Positions 27,385-35,292 of a stretch of DNA of 64,000 nucleotides are shown piece by piece (positions within the stretch are counted from its first letter, which is position 1; every line of letters begins with the position of its first letter). The DNA comes from Chelativorans sp. YIM 93263 (GTDB taxonomy: Bacteria; Pseudomonadota; Alphaproteobacteria; Rhizobiales; Rhizobiaceae). The stretch lies in contig NZ_JAKCWP010000001.1 in the NCBI RefSeq assembly GCF_028767125.1, positions 806,001-870,000 of the forward strand, read 5' to 3'. The position numbers and the translations under genes are program-made. The notes beneath the pieces are model-generated. The model was given only the letters and a program-made list of their open reading frames with translations. It searched no databases and had not been told where the DNA came from.

Positions 27385-29397
27385 ATGATGGAATCACGGC
27401 TGGAAGTATCGCTCGATGTAGCGCCCGAAGTATCGTTCAATGAATCGCCCGGCAAAGGGCATCAGCCTTCTCCTGCAATCGGCGGCAAGGGATCACGGTC
27501 ACGGAATGGCGGCAGGCAGAAGACCGCGTCGCCCGGACGCTATCTCGTACGCTCAGGGTCCGTTTACCTCTTCCAGATCAGAATGCCGCCTGATATTGCC
27601 GGAGACGGGCGGAACCGGGTCATTCGCATCAGCCTCGGCGCGCTGACGGCACGGGAGGCACGGGTTCAGGCCGAACTCATGGCAGCCCATGCCCGCTTCG
27701 CCTTCGCACAGCTGAGACAGAGACGGGACATGCAGGAACCGGACGGAAGGGACGACGAGCACGAGACGGGTGAAGGTAAGGACGGCGCGCCGACCGGTCC
27801 CGAGTTCGATGGTGAGACACCAGGCGAGGCCATCGCCGAAGTGCGCGGCTACCTGAAGGCGATGAAAATCATCGTGTCGTCCGAACCGCCACCGACCCCG
27901 CCGCATCAGGAATCCGGTTTCGAGGCCATGCGCGGCCTGGTCGGCATCGCCCGCGAGATCGACAAGGGAGCCGCCGGTAATCCCGTCATCGTCGACAACG
28001 CAGACATGTTGAAGGCGCAGTATGTCGCAAAGCTTGCGCCGGACCAGGATTCCGGTTCGGCAGGCGTGAGGCAATCGCTGAAACGCGAGAATGCCGAGGC
28101 TGCCGAGCCGACCGCGCCGGAGTCCGCTCCTGACAGCTCCGACCCCGGCGCTGTAACTACGCCCCCTCCAAAGACCGAACCGGCAAGGCGAGAGCCGGCC
28201 GAAGCCAGACGGAAACCCTCTGATAATGCGAATACCGGGAGCGACAAATTTGTCCCAGCCTATAAGCTCGACCGGCGTAAGGTGGAACGCAAGCCTTCCG
28301 CCAAGCCGCCCTTCAGCGTCGTCTCCGAGCAGCATCTGGCGAACTGGGCAGCCAAGCACGGCGAAAATCACCGTGACATCAAGACCGCGCGCATGCGCCG
28401 CGACCTCTTCATCGAGTTCATCGGGGACCATCCCGTCGACACCTATACCAGTGCCGACCTGCAGGCCTTCGTCGAGTTTCTCCGCTACTGGCCGGCACGC
28501 CAGTCGGATCGGCCCGAGCACATGTCAGCGCGTCAGATCGTGGCGATGAACAAGGACCTGCATCTGCGCCCGCTGGCCTTCAAGACCGTGCGCGACGGCT
28601 TTGTCGGCACGATCAAGGCGATGGTGCGCCACTGCATGACCGATTACGAATATGACGATCCGTTCCGCGGCGCACGCATCAACTATCCTACGACTGCCGC
28701 CCGGCAGCAGTCGGCCGAGCCGCTGGGATCGAACCAGATCAGCCGCATCTTCAGCGCCGGTGTCGACCGAGGTCTTCTCGACGAAGCAATGCTGCCGCTG
28801 CTCGGCCATCTTACCGGGCGCAGGCTCGGGCTCCTCGTCCATTTGACGGGCAACGATTTCCGCCAGAAGTTTCCGGGCGTGTGGGTTGCCCGAACCTCCG
28901 GCATCATCCATGTCGACGGGGCCTGGAAGCGCGTCCCGGTCAAGACCGAAGCCTCGATGACATACTTCGTGCTGCATGATTTCCTGCGCGAGATCGGCTT
29001 TACCGAATGGGCGGCGGGTCTTGGCGACCGGTTTGTGTTTGCCGGGCTCATGGGTCTGGCCGATCCGGCCAAGAGCGCGAGTTCCTATATGGCGCGTTTG
29101 TTCGAGCGGGCCGGCGTGACGGAAAAACGCCGGGAAGTGTTCCATTCCCTGCGCGGCGGCAACATCGACCATATGCGCGACAACAAGATTGACAGCCGCG
29201 ACCGCCGGCTGCAGGCGGGTCATGCGCTTGAGGAAGAACACGACTTGTACGGCTCCCGCGCGATCGGTGAGGTCCAAGCCACGCAAATGGCCCACGCCCC
29301 GCTGATGCCTAATGTCGACTACTCCATGTTCCGGGGCCTCGACTTCGACAAGCTGGATAGGGCGAAACGGATCCATGGGAGCAGGCGCAGACGGTAA
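27385..29397 (+). CDS. large tyrosine recombinase (phage/ICE-type integrase)
   Basis: 670 aa. The N-terminal 160 residues resemble the DUF6538-type integrase head (GRYLVRSGSVYLFQIRMP). A long charged low-complexity linker follows (about 215-290), then a core-binding domain (about 310-430) and the catalytic domain. The box-I arginine candidate is in LTGRRLGLLVHLTGNDF, the HxxR element is HSLRGGNIDHMR, a later histidine is in QAGHALEEE, and the nucleophile candidate is in DLYGSRA. The first codons contain a 24-bp tandem repeat (27403-27426 and 27427-27450). It starts about 100 bases after tRNA-Ser, so it probably integrated the island there. Confidence 0.85.
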   Translation: MMESRLEVSLDVAPEVSFNESPGKGHQPSPAIGGKGSRSRNGGRQKTASPGRYLVRSGSVYLFQIRMPPDIAGDGRNRVIRISLGALTAREARVQAELMAAHARFAFAQLRQRRDMQEPDGRDDEHETGEGKDGAPTGPEFDGETPGEAIAEVRGYLKAMKIIVSSEPPPTPPHQESGFEAMRGLVGIAREIDKGAAGNPVIVDNADMLKAQYVAKLAPDQDSGSAGVRQSLKRENAEAAEPTAPESAPDSSDPGAVTTPPPKTEPARREPAEARRKPSDNANTGSDKFVPAYKLDRRKVERKPSAKPPFSVVSEQHLANWAAKHGENHRDIKTARMRRDLFIEFIGDHPVDTYTSADLQAFVEFLRYWPARQSDRPEHMSARQIVAMNKDLHLRPLAFKTVRDGFVGTIKAMVRHCMTDYEYDDPFRGARINYPTTAARQQSAEPLGSNQISRIFSAGVDRGLLDEAMLPLLGHLTGRRLGLLVHLTGNDFRQKFPGVWVARTSGIIHVDGAWKRVPVKTEASMTYFVLHDFLREIGFTEWAAGLGDRFVFAGLMGLADPAKSASSYMARLFERAGVTEKRREVFHSLRGGNIDHMRDNKIDSRDRRLQAGHALEEEHDLYGSRAIGEVQATQMAHAPLMPNVDYSMFRGLDFDKLDRAKRIHGSRRRR

Positions 29398-29781
29398 CCG
29401 CGTAGCCGCCTCCCGCTCGAACGCATCCAGTTGGTCCAGTGGCTCGGTGCGACCGGATTGCTCAAGTGCCGCCTCGGAAATCATCTCCTTGGCGTTCAGA
29501 CCTCCGGCACATCTTTTCAATCCGCATGGGCATTACCGGGCCAGGCGGGCGCAGTTGCAGAGACTTTAGTCCGACCTATGGCCGGGTATCGCGACTGCGG
29601 CATTATTGAATCGATGCCCTCTGTATCCGCGATTCATTTGCAAACGCCGTTTGGCCAAGTAATGGGGGGAGAACACAGGGCAAGGCAAACGGCGTTTGTC
29701 AGGAAATCGCCACCAGGAAACTTGAAACCATGGCAACAGGTTCGAAATCGAATCGGTTTCGGCCTCGGGAACCGGGACATG
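29398..29781. other. non-coding stretch with two CAAACG palindromes
   Basis: 384 bases between the integrase and the small basic protein gene, which converge on it. It contains CAAACG-C-CGTTTG at 29641-29653 and CAAACG-G-CGTTTG at 29686-29698, plus GAATCG at 29608 and 29750. The open frame across it is not protein-like. Confidence 0.5.
29641..29698. repeat. pair of 13-bp palindromes CAAACG(C/G)CGTTTG
   Basis: Two perfect palindromes, 45 bases apart start to start, lie downstream of the small basic protein gene. A third copy lies upstream of the same gene at 30168-30180. Shared flanks extend the match to GCAAACGSCGTTTG. Such repeated dyads are typical operator or partition-type protein sites; the binding protein is unknown. 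Confidence 0.7.
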
Positions 29782-30126
29782 TCAGGCTCCGGCGTCGTCG
29801 TCACTCTTGCCGGTGTCGCTGTCCTCGAGAAGATACCGCTTGCGCTGAAAGCTCCACCCCGAGCGGTACTTGTCGACGAGGTCCTCGAGCACGGTTTCCG
29901 ACTCTTTCCCGTCGAAACCCTGTTCCTGAAGACTGGCGGCGATCCGGTCCAGAAGACGTCCGAGTTCCTCCTCGCGGCCATGCCGGACGTTTTCGGGGAT
30001 GGCGAAGTGCAGCAGCGCCCGGGCGATGTCGTCGCGCGTCGGCCTGCGCCGCGCCCTCGTGGCCGCGCGCAAAGCCCGCTGCCGCTCCCGTTGCCGAGCC
30101 AGCCTCTCGCTCCGAGACTGTGCCAT
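29782..30126 (-). CDS. small basic island protein, function unknown
   Basis: 114 aa starting MAQSRSERLARQRERQRALR. The first 35 residues are very arginine-rich, a helical part follows (PTRDDIARALLHFAIPENV), and the acidic tail ends SDTGKSDDDAGA. AAGGAAGGGAGA precedes the ATG at 30126, a strong ribosome site, so this start is preferred over longer upstream frames. I do not recognise the family. The basic head suggests nucleic-acid binding. The upstream region carries a palindrome at 30168-30180 and phased GAATCG repeats at 30207-30254 and 30409-30477, so it is probably tightly regulated. Confidence 0.65.
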   Translation of the reverse strand: MAQSRSERLARQRERQRALRAATRARRRPTRDDIARALLHFAIPENVRHGREEELGRLLDRIAASLQEQGFDGKESETVLEDLVDKYRSGWSFQRKRYLLEDSDTGKSDDDAGA

Positions 30127-30167
30127 GGCCGTCTCCCTTCCTTGTCTCCGCCTGTCCGCTTGCCACG

Positions 30168-30180
30168 CAAACGCCGTTTG
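30168..30180. promoter_or_regulatory. palindrome CAAACGCCGTTTG in the leader of the small basic protein gene
   Basis: Third copy of the dyad; with its flanks it is the 15-bp palindrome GCAAACGCCGTTTGC. Its near edge lies 41 bases upstream of the ATG at 30126, where an operator would act. A half-site CAAACG follows at 30193-30198. Confidence 0.6.
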
Positions 30181-30206
30181 CAAATGTAACGGCAAACGGG
30201 TTAACG

Positions 30207-30254
30207 GAATCGTTTTTCCAGAGCACTGAATCGGTTTCCAGGGGTTTTGAATCG
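30207..30254. repeat. GAATCG array A, three copies at exact 21-bp period
   Basis: GAATCG starts at 30207, 30228 and 30249. The spacing of exactly 21 bases is two helical turns, so all copies face the same side of the helix. The intervening bases differ, so this is not a simple tandem duplication. Confidence 0.85.
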
Positions 30255-30408
30255 GAACAGCGCAAATCATTTCGATTTATCCGCAAGTCGGGATGACTTG
30301 CATGCAGGCCATTTCAGTTTTTGCTCGCCCCCCGGAGCACGCCAGCACTGCAATGTTCTCCGGCTACTGCTGGCCGCGTCTGTCATGGTTACGGTGATCT
30401 CGTGCTTT

Positions 30409-30477
30409 GAATCGCTCTCCCACAGTTCTGAATCGAAACGCACGAACTTAGAATCGGCTGTATCGGGGTCTGAATCG
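30409..30477. repeat. GAATCG array B, four copies at exact 21-bp period
   Basis: GAATCG starts at 30409, 30430, 30451 and 30472, each 21 bases apart and usually preceded by T-Y-T. On the minus strand one frame reads heptads starting Asp-Ser in both arrays (DSVLWKN in A, DSELWES in B), so the two arrays appear to be diverged duplicates. Confidence 0.85.
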
Positions 30478-30713
30478 CACGGCCGCAAATTGTGTCAGCG
30501 TGCCGGGGATTTGATCCGAAGTGCCCCCAAGGCATCCCGGCTTGATAGAGTCGGTGGGGTGCCGCCGATGCCTTGATCGTTCCTCCCGACCAGCGGTGTC
30601 CGGCTCCGGCGGGAAAACTACGGGCCCTCGTCGTCGCGTCCGCAGCCACAACCGCCGCCGTGACGATGCTCTCGTGCATTTGAATCCGGCCACTGTTGGA
30701 ATCGAAGGAGGCA

Positions 30714-30907
30714 TTAATTGCGGAACACATTGTCCTGTCCGAAGTGTTCATGCGCCGGCTCTTCGTCAGGAAGAACCAGGCGCGGTTTGATCGTCGCGAT
30801 GAGGGCATCGAGTTCGTCGCCTTCCAGCGTGTCGGAGACAAGCAGGGCCTTGGCAAGCGCTTCAAGAGACTTGCGGTTTGCTTCCATGAGTTCGAGTGCC
30901 CCCGAAT
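30714..30907 (-). pseudogene. C-terminal fragment of an M41/FtsH-like peptidase
   Basis: In one frame the sequence reads LELMEANRKSLEALAKALL then VSDTLEGDELDALIATIKPR, the end of an FtsH/M41 metalloprotease helical domain, and stops at 30714. No ATPase or HEXXH part is present. Upstream it runs directly, in a different frame, into a truncated integrase, so it is a remnant produced by deletion. Assignment to M41 rests on the EANRxxLEALAxALL pattern. Confidence 0.55.
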
Positions 30908-31282
30908 ACGGCTGGGGAACGCATAATCGTCGACTGTGCCCCCGCGTCTTTCGAGCCAAGCCAAAAGGCTGGCTCTCACGTCACTGGTTATCTCGAACTG
31001 GACTGGACGACCTGTCTTTTGCTGAACGACAATCGCGCGGGTCCTTATTTCCGGCCCTGCAACGAGATCGCGAATCCTGATCTTGACCAACTCGCAGCCT
31101 CGCAGCTGGCTGTCGCTTGCAAGATCGAACAGAGCACGATCACGAATGCGTCGCTCGCGATCAAGGAAGAAGCGAACGGCCCAAATCTGTTGTTGTGTAA
31201 ACGTACGCTTGGTTCCTACCTTCTTGCCGGCATTCCAAGCGGCGCGCTCATGCCTCGCGTCATCGTAATGAGAATGGTCCAT
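30908..31282 (-). pseudogene. truncated XerC-like tyrosine recombinase
   Basis: The start MDHSHYDDARHERAAWNAG at 31282 has GAGGAGAGA upstream. The protein continues through GTKRTFTQQQIWAVRFFLD and the box-I arginine region LRGCELVKIRIRDLV, then VVQQKTGRPVQFEIT and GGTVDDYAFPSR. Homology ends there, before the HxxR and Tyr boxes. It is joined out of frame to the M41-like remnant. Short rhizobial integrases of this type are normally about 200 aa, so at least a third is missing. Confidence 0.7.
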
Positions 31283-31697
31283 GTGAGTCTCTCCTCGGCC
31301 TTGACTGGCCGATGGAGAAACACCATCGCCAGCGCTACCGCTCAGGGGCCGAAAGCAGTCCAGTCCGCTATCGGGGCGAGGTAGCAGCAAGCTGCCGCCC
31401 GGCACTGTGTGTGACCCGAAACGAACATCCCGACGCTTCTCAGCATCTCCACAGCTGACGTGTGCACCCGTTACGAGCGGGCGCAGGCTAGAATCTGCGT
31501 GCTACTACTTGTCACAAGCGGTCCAAGCTTGCCGGAAAGGGGCCCGCTCTATTACTCGGCTTGCGTCACTTCTACATGACGGCCGGTGTCAATCGGTGCG
31601 TCGCCTGAAATGGTCCAACGCTGTCGCGCCAGAACCAAACTTTAGCTATTCTTCTATTTGACTGTGAATCTGAACACCCCTCAGCGTCTAGAGAGTG
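31283..31697. other. 415-base gap before the sigma-54 activator gene
   Basis: No gene, RNA or strong repeat was recognised. It probably contains the right edge of the tRNA-Ser island and the promoter of the activator gene. No copy of the tRNA 3' end is present. Confidence 0.4.
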
Positions 31698-33539
31698 ATG
31701 ACAAAAGAGCTGCAGCGACAAAGCGTTTCGGCGGATGCATTCCGTGCCCTTTCCCACGCACAGAAGAAGGGCGCTCATGACCAGCGGTTCCTGATCGGCG
31801 CCGCCATTGGTGCCGGCATGATTGCGCGGGCGGCGGAAAACGGCGGTGCGGATTTTCTGCTGGCCCTGAATGCCGGTCGGATCCGCGTCATGGGGGCGGC
31901 CTCGATCGCATGCCATCTCGCGATCCACGATGCCAATCGATTTGTCCTGGCCTTTGCCCGCGCCGAGATTCTCGATCGGGTGAAGGTGCCCGTCATCTTC
32001 GGCGCTTCGGTCTTCGATCCGCAACTCGATCTGGATCGCCTCCTCGACACGATTGCCGAAGCCGGCTTCGCCGGCGTTACGAACTTTCCCTCCTCGATCC
32101 ATCTCGACCGCCGTTTGCGCGACGCTCTGGCGGTGCATGGTCTCGGCTATGCGCGCGAGATCGAGCTGGTCGAAAAGGCGCGAAAGCGCGGCCTTGCGAC
32201 GGTCGCCTATGGCCGCGAACGCGATCACGCCACTGCCATGGTGGACGCCGGCACGGATGTGTTTTGCTACAATTTCGGCTGGAACGCCGGCGGCTGGAGC
32301 AATTTGCCGAGCCTGATCGGCCTTGATGAAGCCGGCGAGGAGGCTTATGCGCTTTTCGAACGCCTGCGTTCGCGGCGAAAGGACGTGCTGTGCGTGGTCG
32401 AAGGCGGCCCGATAGAAAGCGCCGAGGACGCTGCGCATGTCTGTAAAATCGCGCGGGCCGACGGATATATCGGCGGTTCGACGATCGACCGCCTGCCGCT
32501 GGAAGCGGCGGTGTCGGATGCGGCCTCGGCTTACAAGTCGATTTCCGACCTGAACGCCAAGATAGAGACACTGCAGGACAAGATGCTCGGAGACGGGCGC
32601 CGCTTCGGCCTGATCGGCCGCTCGGCCGCGCTAACGGACGTTGTCCACCGCATCGAACGCTTTGCCGACGTCGATCTGACCGTTCTAGTGCTCGGCGCAA
32701 ACGGCACCGGAAAGGAATTGGTTGCGCAGGCATTGCACGACACCGGTCCGCGGCGCAACGGTCCCCTCGTACCCGTCAATTGCGCTGCCATCCCGCGCGA
32801 CCTCCTGGAAAGCGAGCTTTTCGGTTACGAGAAGGGCGCCTTTACCGGCGCACACCAGAGCCGGGCGGGGCGCTTCGAGGAAGCGCAGGGGGGCACCCTG
32901 TTTCTCGACGAAATCGGCGATCTGGAGCCGCAGTTGCAGGCGAAACTGTTGCGCGTTCTGGAGACGGGCAGCTTTCACCGGCTCGGCAGCAGTGCTGCGC
33001 GACACACCGATGCGCGCATTGTCTGCGCCACAAATCGCGACCTCAAGGCGATGGTGGAGGAGGGCACGTTCCGCGCGGACCTGTATTATCGCCTCAACAG
33101 GATCGAGATCGAGGTTCCGCCTCTCTCGGCGCGCATGGAAGACCTCCCGCTTCTGGTCCAGCATTTTCTCGAAACATCGATACGCCGGATCCGGCCGGAT
33201 GTGCGGAATATCGACGGCGATGCCCTCCGCGCGCTGATGGGATATGCGTGGCCGGGCAATGTGCGAGAATTGCGCAACGTCCTCGAACGCGCGGCAATCC
33301 TCTGCGAAGGCGAACGCATTACTCGTCGGGATCTACCACGGCTTGAGCAGCCGGTGGAATATCCTTCGCGCCCGGTGGGCACGGATTTGCCGGAAGGTGC
33401 CCGAACGATTGCCAACGAGCGTGAATGGATTCTCGACGGGCTCCGGCGCAACCGCTTTCGCCGGGGGGATACGGCGCGATGGCTCGGAATTTCGCGCAAG
33501 ACGCTGTACAACAAGATGAAGGACTACGCGCTGGACTGA
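31698..33539 (+). CDS. sigma-54-dependent activator with N-terminal TIM-barrel (PEP-hydrolase-like) sensor domain
   Basis: 613 aa. Residues about 20-280 are a TIM barrel of the TIM-barrel signal transduction/phosphoenolpyruvate-hydrolase-like family ([51 protein letters not shown]). A short coiled segment (283-297) leads to the AAA+ domain: Walker [10 protein letters not shown] (332-340), the sigma-54 contact GAFTGA (380-385) and Walker [12 protein letters not shown]. The C-terminus is a Fis-type helix-turn-helix ([20 protein letters not shown]). The ATG at 31698 follows GAGAG. It should sense a small molecule and activate the operon promoter at 34306. Its 3' end overlaps the convergent gene by 16 bases. 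Confidence 0.93.
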   Translation: MTKELQRQSVSADAFRALSHAQKKGAHDQRFLIGAAIGAGMIARAAENGGADFLLALNAGRIRVMGAASIACHLAIHDANRFVLAFARAEILDRVKVPVIFGASVFDPQLDLDRLLDTIAEAGFAGVTNFPSSIHLDRRLRDALAVHGLGYAREIELVEKARKRGLATVAYGRERDHATAMVDAGTDVFCYNFGWNAGGWSNLPSLIGLDEAGEEAYALFERLRSRRKDVLCVVEGGPIESAEDAAHVCKIARADGYIGGSTIDRLPLEAAVSDAASAYKSISDLNAKIETLQDKMLGDGRRFGLIGRSAALTDVVHRIERFADVDLTVLVLGANGTGKELVAQALHDTGPRRNGPLVPVNCAAIPRDLLESELFGYEKGAFTGAHQSRAGRFEEAQGGTLFLDEIGDLEPQLQAKLLRVLETGSFHRLGSSAARHTDARIVCATNRDLKAMVEEGTFRADLYYRLNRIEIEVPPLSARMEDLPLLVQHFLETSIRRIRPDVRNIDGDALRALMGYAWPGNVRELRNVLERAAILCEGERITRRDLPRLEQPVEYPSRPVGTDLPEGARTIANEREWILDGLRRNRFRRGDTARWLGISRKTLYNKMKDYALD

Positions 33540-34222
33540 TCGCCAATCGGTGCGACATCCCACACAACTTCACCATCGGCGCAAGCGGAGGCCTCGTCAA
33601 GCAGCGGCTTAAGCGCGGCATGCCGGTAAAGCAGGACGGTCAGCGCGGGGGTCTGCGCCTTCAATTTGCGGATGACCGCCGCAACCCCATCGCACAACTG
33701 ACGGCGCGCGGCTGGATCACGACCGATCAGGCCGGGATGGACCATGACCCGCTCAATGCCCGCCTCGGCCGCCTGCATCGCCTGATGCACGGAAAACACG
33801 AGTGCGATCGCGTCGAGTCCATGGGCGCGCGCTTCGGCTAAAAATTCTATCTCATGCGCATAATCCATGCCGCCTGCTTGTAGCGCGCGCCGAAACTCGC
33901 TTTCGGCAAAAGCGATCGTCGGCATGTTGACGAGACCCGTAAAGCCACGCCGCTTCACGGCACGGAAGAGCGGGGCGCCCGTCACGAAGGGATCCACGGC
34001 CAGTACGCCGCCATAGCAGGGCGCTCCATCGGAGGCCGATGCCGGCGCCTGCGTGATCAGCTCCGCATTGATTCCGCGAACGGGAAGCAACGCCGCCAGA
34101 TCGGCAAGCTCCGGCTCCAGCCCGCGGAAATGGGGGCAAAGGATCGTAAAATCCACCCCCTCGTTCCCCGCGTCCGATTGCGAACGGATCACGCCGGAGC
34201 GCATATGAGTATTATTGAGCAA
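33524..34222 (-). CDS. TIM-barrel signal transduction/PEP-hydrolase-like protein, divergent copy
   Basis: 232 aa if translation starts at the TTG at 34222 (GGAGG 11 bases upstream); the ATG at 34204 is the alternative but lacks a ribosome site. The barrel is shorter than its two relatives in this locus. It keeps GFTGLVNMPTIAFAESEFR, GMDYAHEIEFLAEARAHGLD and VMVHPGLIGRD, but lacks the GGPI...ED and SSxERLP elements seen in the other copies. It is divergent from the transporter operon and shares its control region. Confidence 0.75.
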   Translation of the reverse strand: MLNNTHMRSGVIRSQSDAGNEGVDFTILCPHFRGLEPELADLAALLPVRGINAELITQAPASASDGAPCYGGVLAVDPFVTGAPLFRAVKRRGFTGLVNMPTIAFAESEFRRALQAGGMDYAHEIEFLAEARAHGLDAIALVFSVHQAMQAAEAGIERVMVHPGLIGRDPAARRQLCDGVAAVIRKLKAQTPALTVLLYRHAALKPLLDEASACADGEVVWDVAPIGDQSSA

Positions 34223-34259
34223 AATTGAGCATTCCTCCCGAATATTACTCAGTATTATT
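34207..34259. promoter_or_regulatory. probable activator-binding region (direct repeats)
   Basis: AGTATTATT occurs at 34208-34216 and 34251-34259, and TTGAGC at 34215-34220 and 34225-34230 (10 bases apart, one turn). It lies about 50-100 bases upstream of the -24/-12 promoter, the usual distance for sigma-54 upstream activating sequences, and overlaps the start of the divergent TIM-barrel gene. Confidence 0.5.
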
Positions 34260-34305
34260 CATCTGCGCTCCTCTGTGAAGCCCGAGAATCGCACGTTCGG
34301 AAACT

Positions 34306-34321
34306 GGCACGCCGCTTGCAA
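34306..34321 (+). promoter_or_regulatory. sigma-54 promoter (-24/-12)
   Basis: TGGCACGCCGCTTGCA matches the RpoN consensus TGGCAC-N5-TTGCA exactly. The invariant GG (34307-34308) and GC (34319-34320) are 12 bases apart. Transcription should start near 34332, downstream of the ATG at 34321, which rules out that ATG as the permease start. Confidence 0.9.
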
Positions 34322-34351
34322 TGGAGAAAGCGGAACCAGGGAGGAAAGCTT

Positions 34352-34408
34352 ATGTCCGCACAGACGCATGCGGGCCTGTTTGCGGCCGGAACGGCAGCGC
34401 GTTTTTGA
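34352..34408 (+). CDS. 18-residue leader peptide coupled to livH
   Basis: ATG at 34352 with the strong ribosome site GGGAGGAAAGCTT, encoding MSAQTHAGLFAAGTAARF. Its TGA (34406-34408) overlaps the livH ATG (34408-34410) as TGATG. livH has no ribosome site of its own, so its translation probably depends on ribosomes finishing this leader. It could instead be a chance frame, but the spacing is exact. Confidence 0.5.
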   Translation: MSAQTHAGLFAAGTAARF

Positions 34409-35292
34409 TGGAAACGCTGCTCGACATCAATTGGCGCCTTTTCGCAGTAGTGACGCTCAACGGGCTGACGCTCGCTTCGCTCTATTTCATCGTGGCCAGT
34501 GGCTTCACGCTGATCTTCGGTCTCATGCGCATCATCAATATGGCGCATGGCTCCATCTACCTGCTGGGGGGCTATATCGGTTACGAGGTCGGCGCCGCGA
34601 CCGGCAACTGGCTCGTGGCGCTGCTGGTCGCGGGCGCGGTCATGGCCCTTGCGGGTGCGGCGTTGCAGATCGCGATCTTCGGCTGGATGCAGGGTCAGGA
34701 TCTGCGCCAGGCGCTTGCTTCTATCGGCATTTCGATCGTCGCGGCGGATCAGATGCTGGCATACTGGGGCGGTTCCACCTATCAGGTCGACCTGCCGTCA
34801 TATTTCTCCTCCTTCGTTTCCATCCCGCTGGCCGGCGGCTACTCGGCGGCTCGCCTTCTCCTGATCGGACTGGCCGTTATTGTCGGTGTCGGCTTGTGGG
34901 TCGTCCTCAACCGCACGCGGATCGGTATGCTGATCCGGGCCGGCGTCGACGACCGCGACATGCTCGAGGCGTTGGGCAAGAACGTCCCGGTGATCTTCGT
35001 CGGCGTTTTCGCCATCGGTGCGGGGCTGGCCGGAATGGCCGGAGTCGTCGGCGGCTCGGTGCTGTCGCTCTCACCGGGTGAGGATGCGCGCTATCTTCTC
35101 TCCTCGCTGATCGTCGTCATCGTCGGGGGCATGGGATCGATCCCCGGTGCGGCGGTAGGCGCGCTTCTCGTTGCTATGGCCGAGACCTATGGCCTTGCCT
35201 ACACGCCGACCTACGGCGTCGTCTACACCTTCGCGATCATGGTGGCGGTCCTGGCCTTCCGCCCCCAGGGGCTGATGGGGAGGGCGGTATGA
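34408..35292 (+). CDS. livH: branched-chain amino acid-type ABC transporter permease LivH
   Basis: 294 aa integral membrane protein starting METLLDINWRLFAVVTLNGL. ASGFTLIFGLMRIINMAHGS is the diagnostic LivH segment, and ADIVVGGMGSIPGAAVGALL-like IVVIVGGMGSIPGAAVGALL marks the C-terminal coupling region. First structural gene of the sigma-54 operon; it overlaps livM by 4 bases (ATGA). The imported ligand is not necessarily an amino acid. Confidence 0.93.
   Translation: METLLDINWRLFAVVTLNGLTLASLYFIVASGFTLIFGLMRIINMAHGSIYLLGGYIGYEVGAATGNWLVALLVAGAVMALAGAALQIAIFGWMQGQDLRQALASIGISIVAADQMLAYWGGSTYQVDLPSYFSSFVSIPLAGGYSAARLLLIGLAVIVGVGLWVVLNRTRIGMLIRAGVDDRDMLEALGKNVPVIFVGVFAIGAGLAGMAGVVGGSVLSLSPGEDARYLLSSLIVVIVGGMGSIPGAAVGALLVAMAETYGLAYTPTYGVVYTFAIMVAVLAFRPQGLMGRAV

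Larger units (their letters stand above)
30127..30713. promoter_or_regulatory. repeat-rich upstream region of the small basic protein gene
   Basis: About 590 bases without a credible gene. In transcription order (minus strand) it holds a four-copy GAATCG array, a three-copy GAATCG array, a CAAACGCCGTTTG palindrome and the ribosome site at about 30128-30140. Confidence 0.5.

Noticed and set aside
29431..30189. 252-codon plus-strand frame in the island
   Set aside because: It runs through palindromes and antisense to the better-supported gene at 29782-30126, without a ribosome site.
30389..31405. Single 338-aa minus-strand protein
   Set aside because: Only residues about 42-166 match a recombinase; the remainder is out-of-frame sequence and the GAATCG array, so it is split into a pseudogene and a regulatory region.
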